Shown here: piece by piece, positions 8,157 to 17,068 of the stretch
Layout: the number at the start of each line of letters is the position of its first letter
How positions within the stretch are numbered: position 1 is the first letter of the stretch
Origin: Candidatus Gastranaerophilales bacterium
GTDB lineage: Bacteria > Cyanobacteriota > Vampirovibrionia > Gastranaerophilales > Gastranaerophilaceae
DNA length: 64,000 nt
Assembly: GCA_944326605.1 (NCBI GenBank)
Contig: CALVEM010000002.1
Coordinates: 62,001-126,000 of the forward strand
Direction of reading: 5' to 3'
The notes under the pieces: model-generated
Seen by the model: the letters and a program-made list of their open reading frames with translations, nothing else
The model's database searches: none
Told to the model about the DNA's origin: nothing
Program-made: the position numbers and the translations under genes

Positions 8157-9510
8157 GTTCATCAAGTTTTTGCTTGCTGTCGCTTTCAAAATAAATTCTC
8201 AAAAGCGGCTCTGTACCGCTCGGGCGGACGAGCATCCAGCTTGTATCATCGTCAAAGTAAAGTTTAACACCATCTTTAGTATCAATATTTTTAACAGTAA
8301 ACCTGCCGATTGAAGTTTTGTTTTTGTATTCTTCAAGAATCGGTTTTATTTCGTCAAAATTTTCAAGACGCCTGTCAACTCTGTCGTTATAAAATCTGCA
8401 GCCTACAAAATCATACAAACCCTTTTGAAGATCAACAAGTGATTTATTTTCATAAGCCATAGCCTCAAGTATTAAAAGATTTGCAAGAATTCCGTCTTTT
8501 TCAGGAATATGTCCCTGAATACTCAATCCGCCGGATTCCTCTCCGCCTATAACAGGATTATATTTGCGCATTGCTTCTCCGACATGCTTGAACCCGACTG
8601 CCGTTTCAATAACTTCAACACCAAGCTTTTCAGCGGTTTTATTCAATAAAAGACTTGCACCTACAGTTTTTACAAGCGGACCTTTTAGCCCTTTGTTTTT
8701 AGTCAGATGTATTAAAAGAATTGCAATAATTTCGTTTGGAGATACATATTCGCCGTTTTCATTTATTACTCCGAACCTGTCAGAGTCACCGTCGTTTGCA
8801 AAACCGACAGAATTTGGAGTTTCCTTAACTTTTTCTATTAATTCTTTTAAGTATTTCGGTTTAGGTTCAGGCATCCCGCCGCCAAAGTTAACATCATGAA
8901 ACATGTGCAGGCTGTCATATTTTATTCCGTGAATATCCAGAATTTTATCAAAATAGCCTATACTTGCGGCATATAGCCCGTCAAAAATGATATTTTTATC
9001 CAGAGTTCTAATTTTGTTAAAATCTATAAGTTGTTCAATATGACTAAAATAATCAGGTTTAAAATTATACTCTTCAACTCTGCCCATGCCTGTTTCACGG
9101 AAAGGGACATGCAAATTTATCATCAATTCATCCGTAATCTGAGAGGTAGCAGGTCCCGCATAATCGGGAATAAATTTTATCCCGAGATATTCAGGCGGAT
9201 TGTGCGATGCTGTAAACATAACAGCACAGGCATTTAAATGTTTCGCACTGTATGCAAGAACAGGAGTGGGGAGAACTTTATCACTCAACAGAACATTAAA
9301 ACCATATCCTGCAAGCTGATTAGCCGTTTGTTCCGCAAACTCTTGCGCCATATGCCGCGGATCAAATCCCACGATTATTTTTTTATGCAAACCAAAGTTG
9401 TCAAAAACATATTTACCTATTGCTTTTGTAACGGTTTCAACATTATCTTTGTTAAAATCTTTTCCTACTACAGCTCTCCAGCCGTCTGTTCCGAATTTTA
9501 TATTACTCAT
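8140..9510 (-). CDS. Phosphoglucomutase/phosphomannomutase
   Basis: About 456 residues from ATG 9510 ('MSNIKFGTDGWRAVVG'), which has a GAGGCAAT ribosome site; an in-frame start 60 bp upstream would add an unlikely hydrophobic stretch. All four alpha-D-phosphohexomutase domains are present: 'FGTDGWR', the active-site serine loop 'TASHNPPEYLGIKF', the metal loop 'DGDSDRFG', the sugar-binding loop 'GGEESGGLS', and the C-terminal phosphate-binding 'RPSGTEPLLRIYFES'. It interconverts hexose 1- and 6-phosphates, feeding nucleotide-sugar synthesis for surface glycans (see rfbA at 35784). Glucose versus mannose preference cannot be decided. Confidence 0.9.
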   Translation of the reverse strand: MSNIKFGTDGWRAVVGKDFNKDNVETVTKAIGKYVFDNFGLHKKIIVGFDPRHMAQEFAEQTANQLAGYGFNVLLSDKVLPTPVLAYSAKHLNACAVMFTASHNPPEYLGIKFIPDYAGPATSQITDELMINLHVPFRETGMGRVEEYNFKPDYFSHIEQLIDFNKIRTLDKNIIFDGLYAASIGYFDKILDIHGIKYDSLHMFHDVNFGGGMPEPKPKYLKELIEKVKETPNSVGFANDGDSDRFGVINENGEYVSPNEIIAILLIHLTKNKGLKGPLVKTVGASLLLNKTAEKLGVEVIETAVGFKHVGEAMRKYNPVIGGEESGGLSIQGHIPEKDGILANLLILEAMAYENKSLVDLQKGLYDFVGCRFYNDRVDRRLENFDEIKPILEEYKNKTSIGRFTVKNIDTKDGVKLYFDDDTSWMLVRPSGTEPLLRIYFESDSKQKLDELRKTI

Positions 9511-9570
9511 ATTGCCTCGATATTTTCTCTCTGCTATAATTATCATAGTAAAAATAAGGAGTAATCGCAA

Positions 9571-10443
9571 ATGTTAAATTTTGAAACAGTAAAATCAGTA
9601 GCATATCTAGGACCGCAGGCATCTTTTACGGAAATGGCAAAGGATTATTTTTGCGATAAATTTAACATTAATGCTTATCCGACACCGTTGACGACAATCA
9701 GACAGGTTGTTGAATATGTTGACAGCAATCCTGACACACTCGGAGTTCTGGCTGTTGAGAATTCAATTGAAGGGACAGTCAGGGAATCTTTGGACAACCT
9801 TATGTCAACTCAAAACCCTAATATAAGAATATTATCAGAGTATTACATGCCTATTCATCACTGTCTGCTTGCAAGGACAACTGAATTTTCTTCCATAACC
9901 GGTGTAATATCTCATCCGCAGGCACTTGCACAGTGTCAAAATTTCATACATAATGAAATGCCATTTAATGTAAATATTATTGAAGCCCCGAGTACTGCAG
10001 AAGCTGCAAGAAGCTTACAAAATTACAATTTAACTTACGCTTCTATCGGAAGTAAAAAAACTGCGGAAACATATAATTTAAACGTTCTAAAAGAAAATAT
10101 AAATGACGATAAAACAAACCAGACAAGATTTATTTTGATAGGTGACTTTGAAACCGAAGAAACAGGTAATGACAAAACATCTTTGGCTTTTTCCACAGAA
10201 AATAAACCAGGTGCACTTTTAAACATTCTTGAAATTTTTATGCAAAATAATATAAATCTTTCCTATATTGCTTCACGTCCTTCAAAACACCGGTTTGGCG
10301 ATTACATATTTATTGTAAACTTTGACGGGCACATTCACAATCAGAAAATTATGGACACGATACAACAGATTAAAGAAAAAATAACATTTATGAGATTTCT
10401 GGGGTCATATAAAAAAAGCAAGGCTATTGTTCTTCAGCAATGA
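9571..10443 (+). CDS. pheA: Prephenate dehydratase
   Basis: 290 residues, monofunctional type. Catalytic periplasmic-binding-like lobes about 8-190 with 'YLGPQASFTEMA', 'ENSIEGTVRESLD', 'SHPQALAQC' and 'QTRFILIG' (the Thr-Arg-Phe motif essential for decarboxylation). ACT domain about 200-285 ('KTSLAFSTENKPGALLNIL') with 'SRPSKHRFGDYIFIVNFDGH', expected to give feedback inhibition by phenylalanine. Converts prephenate to phenylpyruvate. Ribosome site AAGGAGTAATCGCAA. Divergent from the phosphohexomutase; 3' end overlaps acpS on the other strand by 20 bp. Confidence 0.93.
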   Translation: MLNFETVKSVAYLGPQASFTEMAKDYFCDKFNINAYPTPLTTIRQVVEYVDSNPDTLGVLAVENSIEGTVRESLDNLMSTQNPNIRILSEYYMPIHHCLLARTTEFSSITGVISHPQALAQCQNFIHNEMPFNVNIIEAPSTAEAARSLQNYNLTYASIGSKKTAETYNLNVLKENINDDKTNQTRFILIGDFETEETGNDKTSLAFSTENKPGALLNILEIFMQNNINLSYIASRPSKHRFGDYIFIVNFDGHIHNQKIMDTIQQIKEKITFMRFLGSYKKSKAIVLQQ

Positions 10444-10768
10444 CAAAAGCAATTGCTTTTGATCTGTCATGAGAAAGACTTAATTGAAAATTAATTTCTT
10501 TATCCAGATTTTTTAATATACGTATCTGAGGGCATTTATTTTCATTATGGAACACTTCTATTTCATTTAGCTGAATATTTGTAATATTGAGTGCTGTTAA
10601 AGCTTTTATAACAGCTTCTTTAGCACAAAAACGCACAGCAAAATGACTTTCAGGTTTTGAAAATTTATAACAGTATTCCTGCTCCAAATCAGTAAAAATT
10701 CTTTTGATAAATTCTTCGGATTTGTCTTTAAATCTTGAAATATCTTCTATATCTACGCCAACTGCCAT
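10424..10768 (-). CDS. acpS: Holo-[acyl-carrier-protein] synthase
   Basis: 114 residues, standard AcpS length. 'MAVGVDIEDISRF' supplies the Mg-binding Asp and 'RFCAKEAVIKAL' the second conserved motif (WAxKEA type). The enzyme transfers 4'-phosphopantetheine from CoA to apo-ACP for fatty acid synthesis. No acyl carrier protein or other fab gene is adjacent. It lacks an obvious Shine-Dalgarno sequence. Confidence 0.92.
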   Translation of the reverse strand: MAVGVDIEDISRFKDKSEEFIKRIFTDLEQEYCYKFSKPESHFAVRFCAKEAVIKALTALNITNIQLNEIEVFHNENKCPQIRILKNLDKEINFQLSLSHDRSKAIAFVIAEEQ

Positions 10769-10788
10769 AAAAAAATATTACCACAATA

Positions 10789-10818
10789 TTGACGGTTTTT
10801 GCAAACACGTGGTATAAT
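10789..10818 (+). promoter_or_regulatory. Sigma70-type promoter for the tail-fibre pair
   Basis: TTGACG (10789-10794), 18 bp, TATAAT (10813-10818), with the ATG of the tail-fibre gene 62 bp downstream. The -10 is a perfect consensus, so the module probably has its own vegetative promoter. Confidence 0.6.
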
Positions 10819-10880
10819 TAATTATTCAAACGCCTTTTTAAATATACATACTTCATTAAATTAGTCAGAAAGGAATTTTT

Positions 10881-11558
10881 ATGGCTAATTCAATGATACC
10901 GTATTCTTTTATCCCGGGTACAAAGGCAAAAGCCAGTGAAGTTAATGCAAACTTTATTGCTCTTGCCGACAAAATTGATACTAATAAAGCGGCCTGTGAT
11001 GAAGATGTTTCAGATATATACGAAGCAATGTCAACAAAAGCTGAAAAAACAGAATTAATTAATGAACATACTGTTACGGAAGCTGACACTGATTTAGATG
11101 ATTACAAAACAAAAGGTACATACATCTTTTCGTCTCTTTACACTCCGGAAAATATTCCACAAGGTACATCAGGAATGCTTATTGTAACAGGTGATGACAC
11201 ATCGGTTATAAAACAAATATGGTATTGTGACGGAGAAAATCCCGAAATTTTTACAAGAAATTTCACTAATGAAAGCTGGAGCAGCTGGTATGCAATATCG
11301 GGAGTTGTAGATCAAGCCAATCCAGGATATTTACAACTCACTAACGGTCTGCTGCTACAATGGGGAGGACAAAAAAGCTCAAGCGTCACATATCCCATTG
11401 CTTTTAAAGTATTAGCCTGCCCTGTACTAACCAAACAAGGCTACAGTGTAACTGCAGAAAGAAGCGACGGTGGTATAATCAGCCAGTCACTTACCGGTTT
11501 TAACTTCGGCAGTAATGGTGCTTTCGCACACATGAATTGGATTGCTATAGGTTATTAA
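10881..11558 (+). CDS. Phage-type tail-fibre protein
   Basis: 225 residues. The start 'MANSMIPYSFIPGTKAKASEVNANF' resembles the N-terminus of phage structural and fibre proteins. About residues 70-150 look like a pyocin-knob type domain ('LDDYKTKGTYIF', 'NESWSSWYAISG'). The C-terminus (about 155-225) resembles the gp53-like fibre tip domain ('GYLQLTNGLLLQWGG' and the closing 'NWIAIGY'). Such proteins bind cell-surface glycans. No capsid, terminase, sheath or other tail genes are nearby. Ribosome site AGAAAGGAATTTTT; followed 9 bp later by a probable fibre-assembly protein. Confidence 0.75.
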   Translation: MANSMIPYSFIPGTKAKASEVNANFIALADKIDTNKAACDEDVSDIYEAMSTKAEKTELINEHTVTEADTDLDDYKTKGTYIFSSLYTPENIPQGTSGMLIVTGDDTSVIKQIWYCDGENPEIFTRNFTNESWSSWYAISGVVDQANPGYLQLTNGLLLQWGGQKSSSVTYPIAFKVLACPVLTKQGYSVTAERSDGGIISQSLTGFNFGSNGAFAHMNWIAIGY

Positions 11559-11567
11559 GGAGGAAAA

Positions 11568-11978
11568 ATGAAATATTACGGAACTAAAAATAATAAAGAC
11601 TATGGTTTTTACGAAGAAAATTTTGAAAATGCAATAGAAATTACCGACGAATACTGGAAAAACTTGCTGATGAAACAAAATGAAGGAAAAATAATAATTT
11701 TATATGAAAATAACGTAATTGCAGTTGATGAAACACAGTATTCAAAAGAAAACGGCGTATGGAAAAAATTAAGTGATGAAGAAACTACAGCAAAGCAGCT
11801 CAAAATTCAAAATGCAATTCGGGCAAAAGAGATTCAGGATGAATTATACGACCTTGATAAAAAAAGGATAAGAGCCCTTGCAGAACCTTCTCTAAAAAAT
11901 GAAGACACAACATGGCTTGAATATTACAATTCGCAAATAATACAACTTCGTAAGGAGCTCAATTCCATAACAGAATAA
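11568..11978 (+). CDS. Tail-fibre assembly-like protein (DUF4376-like)
   Basis: 136 residues, no signal peptide. The N-terminal half ('EITDEYWKNLLMKQNEGKIIILYENNVIAV') and the helical C-terminus with 'KKRIRALAEPSLKNEDTTWLEYY' resemble phage tail-fibre assembly or chaperone proteins that follow fibre genes. It is preceded by GGAGGAAAA, 9 bp after the fibre gene, and closed by a strong terminator, so the two form an isolated two-gene unit between acpS and tyrS. Assignment is by context and weak pattern; could instead be a host protein of unknown function. Confidence 0.6.
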   Translation: MKYYGTKNNKDYGFYEENFENAIEITDEYWKNLLMKQNEGKIIILYENNVIAVDETQYSKENGVWKKLSDEETTAKQLKIQNAIRAKEIQDELYDLDKKRIRALAEPSLKNEDTTWLEYYNSQIIQLRKELNSITE

Positions 11979-11985
11979 TATAAGC

Positions 11986-12017
11986 AAAAAACCGGTTTTT
12001 TATTTAAACCGGTTTTT
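11986..12017. terminator. Bidirectional terminator
   Basis: Inverted arms AAAAACCGG and CCGGTTTTT separated by a T/A-rich loop; T-runs on both strands serve the tail-fibre unit (+) and the convergent gene at 12016 (-). Confidence 0.85.
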
Positions 12018-12579
12018 ATACATCAAAATACCTGTTCATAATACGTTGGATAAATTCATTAACCTGTTCTGCTCCATATTTTACACCATCTTTATCAAAA
12101 AAGCCGTTCAGGAATTGTGATTTTTGTTCAGGTAAAACATGTCTGATATTTATTTTGCTGCCATATATAAGGTTTGTTTGTGCTTCATAATTTACATAAT
12201 CCTTATTAACAACCATATCTTTTTCAGGCATATTTGCAATTTTTCTTGTAAGTTTCGCTATATAAGAAAATATTGGCATTGTTTTATTTTCAGGTTCAAT
12301 GACGTTTCCGTTAAGCATTAATACATCACCATTTCTGTCGCTATAACATTCTATATTCAAAATATTTTTTTCATCCGGCTTAAAGTAAAAATCAGACGGT
12401 GATTTTGTAATCCTGTGTAAAACCTGATTGTATTCAGAAAAATCTTTTCCTTTCAGATCATCACGAAGTACCATAGATATACTTTTTGACAGAGCTCCCT
12501 TTGCACCCGGTTCTCTTTTAAAATTAATACAACCGATATTAGAAATTCCTGTAAAAGTTATATTATTAACCTTGTCCAT
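12016..12579 (-). CDS. Hypothetical protein with N-terminal 'ITFTG' motif
   Basis: About 187 residues from ATG 12579 ('MDKVNNITFTGISNIG'); an open extension upstream to 12696 would run through the tyrS promoter and is unlikely. No recognised domain. The start shares a short pattern (hydrophobic-x-F-T/S/Q-G within about 12 residues) with the products at 25186, 52643 and, further in, 49288. Mixed alpha/beta composition, no signal peptide or membrane segment. Divergent from tyrS with under 80 bp between starts. Confidence 0.6.
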   Translation of the reverse strand: MDKVNNITFTGISNIGCINFKREPGAKGALSKSISMVLRDDLKGKDFSEYNQVLHRITKSPSDFYFKPDEKNILNIECYSDRNGDVLMLNGNVIEPENKTMPIFSYIAKLTRKIANMPEKDMVVNKDYVNYEAQTNLIYGSKINIRHVLPEQKSQFLNGFFDKDGVKYGAEQVNEFIQRIMNRYFDV

Positions 12580-12657
12580 AACTGATATAAAATACGTAAA
12601 AATTTTTTTTGCGCGTGATATAATAATTTTACAGAAGTTAATAATTGGAGAAAATTT

Positions 12658-13875
12658 ATGGAAATAAGAGAGGAATTTATACAACAGGCAAAACATTTAA
12701 CACGCAACGCAGAAGTTTTGCCGGGCGGTATTGACGAATTAGCAGCAAAATTGCAATATTCACACGATACAAATACCCCTTTGAGAATAAAACTCGGAAT
12801 GGATCCCACAAGACCCGACTTGCATCTTGGACACACCGTTGTTATGAGAAAATTAAAAGAATTTCAAAGTTTAGGACACAAAATTGTCCTGATTGTAGGC
12901 GGTGCAACTGCAATGGTCGGAGACCCTTCGGGCAAGTCAGAGACCAGACCTGCATTAACCAAAGAACAGGTTGAAGCAAATGCAAAGACTTATTTTGAAC
13001 AGATGTCAAAGGTTCTTGATGTTTCTAAAGCCGAAGTTGTTAATAACGCAGACTGGCTCCACAAAATGAATTTTACCGACCTGTTGAAACTTGCCTCACA
13101 GGTAACGGTTGCGCAGATGATGACACGTGATGATTTTGCAAAACGATACGCCGAAGGAAAACCTATTGCAATCCATGAATTTTTCTATCCTCTAATGCAG
13201 GCTTACGATTCTGTCGAAATTGATTCAGATATTGAACTTGGCGGAACAGACCAGAGATTTAATACCCTTCTTGGCCGTGATATTCAGGCTGCTTACGGCA
13301 AAAAATATCCCCAGCTTGTAATGCTTTTGCCATTACTTGAAGGCACTGACGGAGTTGTAAAAATGTCAAAAACTTACCCCGAACACTGTATTTCTCTCAC
13401 GGACAGCGAAGTTGATATGTTCGGCAAGTTAATGAGTATTCCTGATAATATGATTTCAAGATATTTCAGCCTTTTGACAGATGCAACTAAAGAAGAACTT
13501 GAAACTATTGACAAACAAATCGCAGAAGGTTCTGTAAACCCGCGTGATATAAAAATGAAGCTTGCATATACAATTACCGCAGAATACCATGGAGAAGACG
13601 GAGCAAAACGCGGGCAAGACGCATTTATTAATGTAGTTTCAAATAAAGGAATTCCCGATGATATTGAAGAAATCCCAGACATGAACGGCAAAGGGATTCT
13701 GGATGTTCTTGTAGAACTAAAATTCACTGCCAGCAAAGGTGAAGCTAAACGTTTAATTCAAGGCGGCGGAGTAAAAGTTGACGGTGAAAAAATTACCGAT
13801 ACGGCTTATGTACTAAATTTTGCGGAAAGTGTAGTATTGCAGGCAGGAAAACGCAAGTTTGCAAAATTAATCTGA
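12658..13875 (+). CDS. tyrS: Tyrosyl-tRNA synthetase
   Basis: 405 residues, class I synthetase of the TyrZ-like subgroup. HIGH motif as 'HLGH' in 'RPDLHLGHTVVM' (about 48-60); the KMSKS loop reads 'KMSKT' (about 238). Catalytic Rossmann domain about 30-250, anticodon-binding helical region to about 340, and an S4-like RNA-binding domain at the end ('KGEAKRLIQGGGVKVDGEKI'). Charges tRNA-Tyr. Ribosome site TTGGAGAAAATTT. No T-box leader is visible upstream. Confidence 0.95.
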   Translation: MEIREEFIQQAKHLTRNAEVLPGGIDELAAKLQYSHDTNTPLRIKLGMDPTRPDLHLGHTVVMRKLKEFQSLGHKIVLIVGGATAMVGDPSGKSETRPALTKEQVEANAKTYFEQMSKVLDVSKAEVVNNADWLHKMNFTDLLKLASQVTVAQMMTRDDFAKRYAEGKPIAIHEFFYPLMQAYDSVEIDSDIELGGTDQRFNTLLGRDIQAAYGKKYPQLVMLLPLLEGTDGVVKMSKTYPEHCISLTDSEVDMFGKLMSIPDNMISRYFSLLTDATKEELETIDKQIAEGSVNPRDIKMKLAYTITAEYHGEDGAKRGQDAFINVVSNKGIPDDIEEIPDMNGKGILDVLVELKFTASKGEAKRLIQGGGVKVDGEKITDTAYVLNFAESVVLQAGKRKFAKLI

Positions 13876-14000
13876 AAGTGAACAGGTTAATAAGTAAATG
13901 AGTGAATAAGTTCTTTACAGAAGTTGTAACGGCAAGTATTTAATTAATACATTTTCGATATCGACCTATTCACCTATTAACATATTCACTTATTAACTTT
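13876..14000. repeat. Imperfect palindromic repeat downstream of tyrS
   Basis: Left arm words 'GTGAACAGGTTAATAAG' and 'GTGAATAAG' are mirrored on the right by 'CTATTCACCTATTAAC' and 'TTCACTTATTAAC'. Resembles the small dispersed palindromes elsewhere in the window. May act as a transcript 3' structure; no coding potential. Confidence 0.5.
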
Positions 14001-14038
14001 ATTTTAACATATACACTTCAACCAAAAGGCAAAAAATT

Positions 14039-14701
14039 ATGTTTAAAATACTCAAACGCGGAATAACAAAGGTAAAAGAAGACATTCAGGTAATCTACGA
14101 CAAAGACCCGGCAGCAGAAAATCTGCTTGAAGTAATTTTATGTTATCCGGGACTTCATGCACTGATTGCATACCGCTTTGCACACAGGCTTTACAAATGG
14201 CATATTCCTTTAATTCCACGCATTATATCTTATATAACAAGGATTATAACAGGCATTGAAATTCATCCTGCCGCAAAAATCGGCAGAAGATTTTTCATAG
14301 ACCACGGCGAAGGCGTTGTAATCGGCGCAACAACAGAAATAGGCGATGATGTTTTGATTTATCAGCAGGTAACCTTAGGCGGTACAGGAAAAGAACACGG
14401 GAAACGTCATCCGACCCTCGGGCACGGCGTAATAGTCGGCGCAGGAGCAAAAGTTCTCGGAAACATAACGCTCGGGGATTATGTCAGAGTAGGCGCAGGT
14501 TCTGTTGTTGTGGATGATGTTCCTGAATACTCAACAGTAGTAGGGGTTCCCGGAAGAGTTGTGCACAGAAAAATTAAAGATAAAAACGGTGTTCTTATGC
14601 ATAACAGAATTCCCGATCCTGTTAAATGCGAATTGAACAGGCTTAAATATGAAGTTATGGAGTTAAAAGAAAAAATAGAAAAAGTGAAACGTGAAGAGTG
14701 A
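14039..14701 (+). CDS. cysE: Serine O-acetyltransferase
   Basis: 220 residues. Short N-terminal helical region, then a left-handed beta-helix of hexapeptide repeats (about 75-185) with 'GIEIHPAAKIG', 'FFIDHGEGVVIGATTEIGDD', 'LGGTGKEHGKRHPTLGHGV' (catalytic His/Asp region) and 'VVVDDVPEYSTVVGVPGRVV'. This is the short EpsC/SrpH-like form of CysE. Transfers acetyl from acetyl-CoA to serine, the first step of cysteine synthesis; no cysK is adjacent. The last residues ('KVKREE') are encoded by a GTGAAACGTGAAGAG repeat also found at 16714-16738. Confidence 0.93.
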   Translation: MFKILKRGITKVKEDIQVIYDKDPAAENLLEVILCYPGLHALIAYRFAHRLYKWHIPLIPRIISYITRIITGIEIHPAAKIGRRFFIDHGEGVVIGATTEIGDDVLIYQQVTLGGTGKEHGKRHPTLGHGVIVGAGAKVLGNITLGDYVRVGAGSVVVDDVPEYSTVVGVPGRVVHRKIKDKNGVLMHNRIPDPVKCELNRLKYEVMELKEKIEKVKREE

Positions 14702-14759
14702 AACGTGAAGGGCTGTTCCATCATTGTTAATTCTTCACTTTACTGGAAAGGGTAAAAAT

Positions 14760-14963
14760 ATGTATCACGTTTACACATTAAAAAATCATTCGGAATTTTC
14801 AAAAACATTAGTTTGTGAAACAAAAGACTATGATGAAGCACTGCAAAAAGCAGAGAATGCCGTTAAAGGCAAAGAAGGTTATTCTTATGTAGTAGAAGAA
14901 ACAGACGGGTCAATGAACAGCTACGGCGAACTTCTTACAACAGTTGTTGCCGAAGGAGAATAG
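14760..14963 (+). CDS. Small hypothetical protein
   Basis: 67 residues starting at ATG 14760 after GGAAAGGGTAAAA. Composition is acidic and soluble ('MYHVYTLKNHSEFSKTLVCE', later 'SYVVEETDGSMNSYGELL'). No recognised domain, signal peptide or membrane segment. Probably real because of its ribosome site and normal codon use; function unknown. Confidence 0.55.
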   Translation: MYHVYTLKNHSEFSKTLVCETKDYDEALQKAENAVKGKEGYSYVVEETDGSMNSYGELLTTVVAEGE

Positions 14964-14977
14964 CACGGGTGAGCTTT

Positions 14978-15013
14978 ATTGTTGGGCTGAAAGCCCAACC
15001 TACTAGCTAGCTC
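14978..15013. repeat. Small palindromic repeat
   Basis: Perfect hairpin GTTGGGCT-GAA-AGCCCAAC followed by CTAGCTAG. GC-rich relative to surroundings, no T-run, so a repeat rather than a classic terminator. Confidence 0.55.
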
Positions 15014-15042
15014 AATAATCAATTTTTCTATAAGGAGAGAAA

Positions 15043-16008
15043 ATGAAAGCGGTAGTATTTGATGAAGGATTAAAATTAGTAAATGATTATAAAAAACCTG
15101 TTCCGCAAAAGGGAGAAGCACTTGTACGTGTAACTTTAGCCGGAATTTGCAATACTGATTATGAAATTACTAAAGGCTATATGGGCTATAAAGGTATTTT
15201 AGGACACGAAGCTGTCGGAGTTGTTGAAGAAATTAATGATGATGACCAGTCACTTCTCGGCAAACGTGTTGTGGCGGAAATCAGCTACGGCTGCAAAAAG
15301 CCTGACTGTCCTTACTGTGCTGAAAAGCTTTACCGCCACTGCCCCGACAGGCATACTTTAGGCATCTGGAGAAAAGACGGAGTTTTTGCGGAATATTTTA
15401 CAATGCCTCTTGAGACACTTTTTGAAGTTCCCGATAATGTGCCGGATGAGCAGGCAGTGTTTGTCGAACCGCTTGCTGCAGCATGTGAAATTACGGAACA
15501 ATTGCACATAAAACCGTTTGAAAAAGTTATTGTTCTCGGTGACGGCAAATTAGGTCTCATTACTGCTTTAACATTGAATGCACAAAATTTTGACGTAACA
15601 TTAGTCGGCAAACATCAAAATAAACTCGATATTGCTAAAGCTCAGGGGGTTAAAACAAAACTTCTCAACGATCTAAAAGTTGAAAAAATTTATGATGTAG
15701 TTGTAGAAGCAACAGGATCTGTTTCAGGTTTTGAAACATCTCTTGCACTAACTAAACCGCGAGGAGTGCTTGTTTTAAAAAGCACCGTTGCAGCCTCAAA
15801 AGAGTTTAATCTTGCGCCGATCGTAATTGATGAAATTACGGTACTAGGCTCACGCTGCGGGCAATTCGGACCTGCATTAAGGCTATTAAAATCAGAAAAA
15901 ATAGATTTTTCACCTCTTATTTCCGCAAAATATAAGGCAGATGATGCGATTGAGGCTTTTGAAAAAAATAAGGAAAAGGAAACTCTGAAAGTCTTGATAG
16001 AATTTTAA
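15043..16008 (+). CDS. Zinc-type alcohol dehydrogenase family protein (MDR)
   Basis: 321 residues. GroES-like N-domain with catalytic zinc region 'GICNTDYEITKGY' and 'GHEAVGVVEE', and structural zinc cysteines 'CKKPDCPYCAEKLYRHC'. Rossmann NAD(P) domain about 155-280 with 'VIVLGDGKLGLITALTL'. Oxidises or reduces an alcohol/polyol or threonine-like substrate; the exact substrate cannot be assigned. Ribosome site TAAGGAGAGAAA. Stands alone, followed by a perfect terminator. Confidence 0.88.
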   Translation: MKAVVFDEGLKLVNDYKKPVPQKGEALVRVTLAGICNTDYEITKGYMGYKGILGHEAVGVVEEINDDDQSLLGKRVVAEISYGCKKPDCPYCAEKLYRHCPDRHTLGIWRKDGVFAEYFTMPLETLFEVPDNVPDEQAVFVEPLAAACEITEQLHIKPFEKVIVLGDGKLGLITALTLNAQNFDVTLVGKHQNKLDIAKAQGVKTKLLNDLKVEKIYDVVVEATGSVSGFETSLALTKPRGVLVLKSTVAASKEFNLAPIVIDEITVLGSRCGQFGPALRLLKSEKIDFSPLISAKYKADDAIEAFEKNKEKETLKVLIEF

Positions 16009-16012
16009 ACAT

Positions 16013-16040
16013 AAAGCCCGATTAATATTAATCGGGCTTT
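16013..16040. terminator. Bidirectional terminator
   Basis: Perfect 28-bp palindrome with arms AAAGCCCGATTAAT and its complement, between the dehydrogenase (+) and prepilin gene (-); A/T runs on both sides. Confidence 0.88.
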
Positions 16041-16045
16041 GTTTA

Positions 16046-17068
16046 TTAGTAATTCATTTCCCAGTTATCATTTAGGAGTTTTCCAAAACATCCGGTCCAA
16101 TTACTATTGTCAGAGTTACATTTTGTATTAAATAAATTTTCCCTTGTGTCCTTATCTCCGGGGGCTGTTGAAAGATCATATTCATCAACTATGCCGTTAT
16201 TAAATAAGCCGATAATAAAAACATCACGACCTGCAATGTTAGGTCCCTGCTGACCATTTATGTCAACATCAAATATTGCAACTCTGCTGTTATCAGCAGT
16301 ACCGGTACTTGCCGGACCACACCCGAATGATACTCCGCTTGCGATAGTATAGTTCAAAGGCTGTCCGGAGGCATCGCCTAATTCTGTACCTGTTAGTTTT
16401 TTATAATTTGAGGACATACAAGGATCCTGTGTATTGCCGCAATCCTTAACTACTTTAAAATAACTATTTACAAAATCAGCTATAGCCTCATTTGAAGTCA
16501 AACCTGCCTCACGAAGGTTTACGGCATTATGATCGGTCATATACTGCTGCGCCGCCTGCTGAAGCTCATTATAAAACTTATGCATCTGGGTTACATAGAC
16601 TTTTCTCTGATGATTTTGCATTAAAGTCGGGACCGTCATTGCGGAAACAACTCCGATAATGCCGAGGGTAACGAGAACCTCTGCGAGAGTAAAGGCAGCT
16701 TTTCGTTTTAGTGAAGAGTGAAGGGTGAAACGTGAAGAGAATTTTTCTGTTTCCCTCCCTCGGCGGAAGGATTGCGGGAGAGGGTTATTAATCCCGTCAT
16801 GCTGAACTTGTTTCAGCATCTTATGAACGTCGGATTGACCTCTGCGGCTTTTGGTCTCTTGAGATCCCGAACCAAGTTCGGGATGACAGATTGCTCCCTC
16901 TCCTATGAAAGAGGGATATTTATTTTTACCTCTGATCAGCCCCTCTCCGGTCCTGCGGACACCCTCTCCCCAAGGGGCGAGGGGAAAATATTTTACGATA
17001 CTGGCTTTGCCTCTTCGCATCTTGACATCTTTGCTTCCGGTTAAGAGATCATGAAACACAGAGGTCAA
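16046..17068 (-). CDS. Type IV prepilin-like protein with a repeat-filled leader
   Basis: The recognisable protein starts with 'AAFTLAEVLVTLGIIGVVSAM' (about 16700 down to 16640): prepilin cleavage site, Glu at +5, hydrophobic helix, then a globular C-domain with several Cys to residue 340. Upstream of this the frame stays open for roughly 120 residues encoded by intergenic repeats ('HPELGSGSQE', 'HKMLKQVQHDG', 'LPQSFRRGRE'), starting at TTG 17068. The true start is probably ATG 17187, which has a strong ribosome site and reads 'MKRLLEKLKSF' into a G10 tract; with G11 or G8 that ATG would be in frame with the pilin. As sequenced (G10) it is out of frame. Minor pilin or pseudopilin if expressed. 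Confidence 0.7.
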   Translation of the reverse strand: MTSVFHDLLTGSKDVKMRRGKASIVKYFPLAPWGEGVRRTGEGLIRGKNKYPSFIGEGAICHPELGSGSQETKSRRGQSDVHKMLKQVQHDGINNPLPQSFRRGRETEKFSSRFTLHSSLKRKAAFTLAEVLVTLGIIGVVSAMTVPTLMQNHQRKVYVTQMHKFYNELQQAAQQYMTDHNAVNLREAGLTSNEAIADFVNSYFKVVKDCGNTQDPCMSSNYKKLTGTELGDASGQPLNYTIASGVSFGCGPASTGTADNSRVAIFDVDINGQQGPNIAGRDVFIIGLFNNGIVDEYDLSTAPGDKDTRENLFNTKCNSDNSNWTGCFGKLLNDNWEMNY

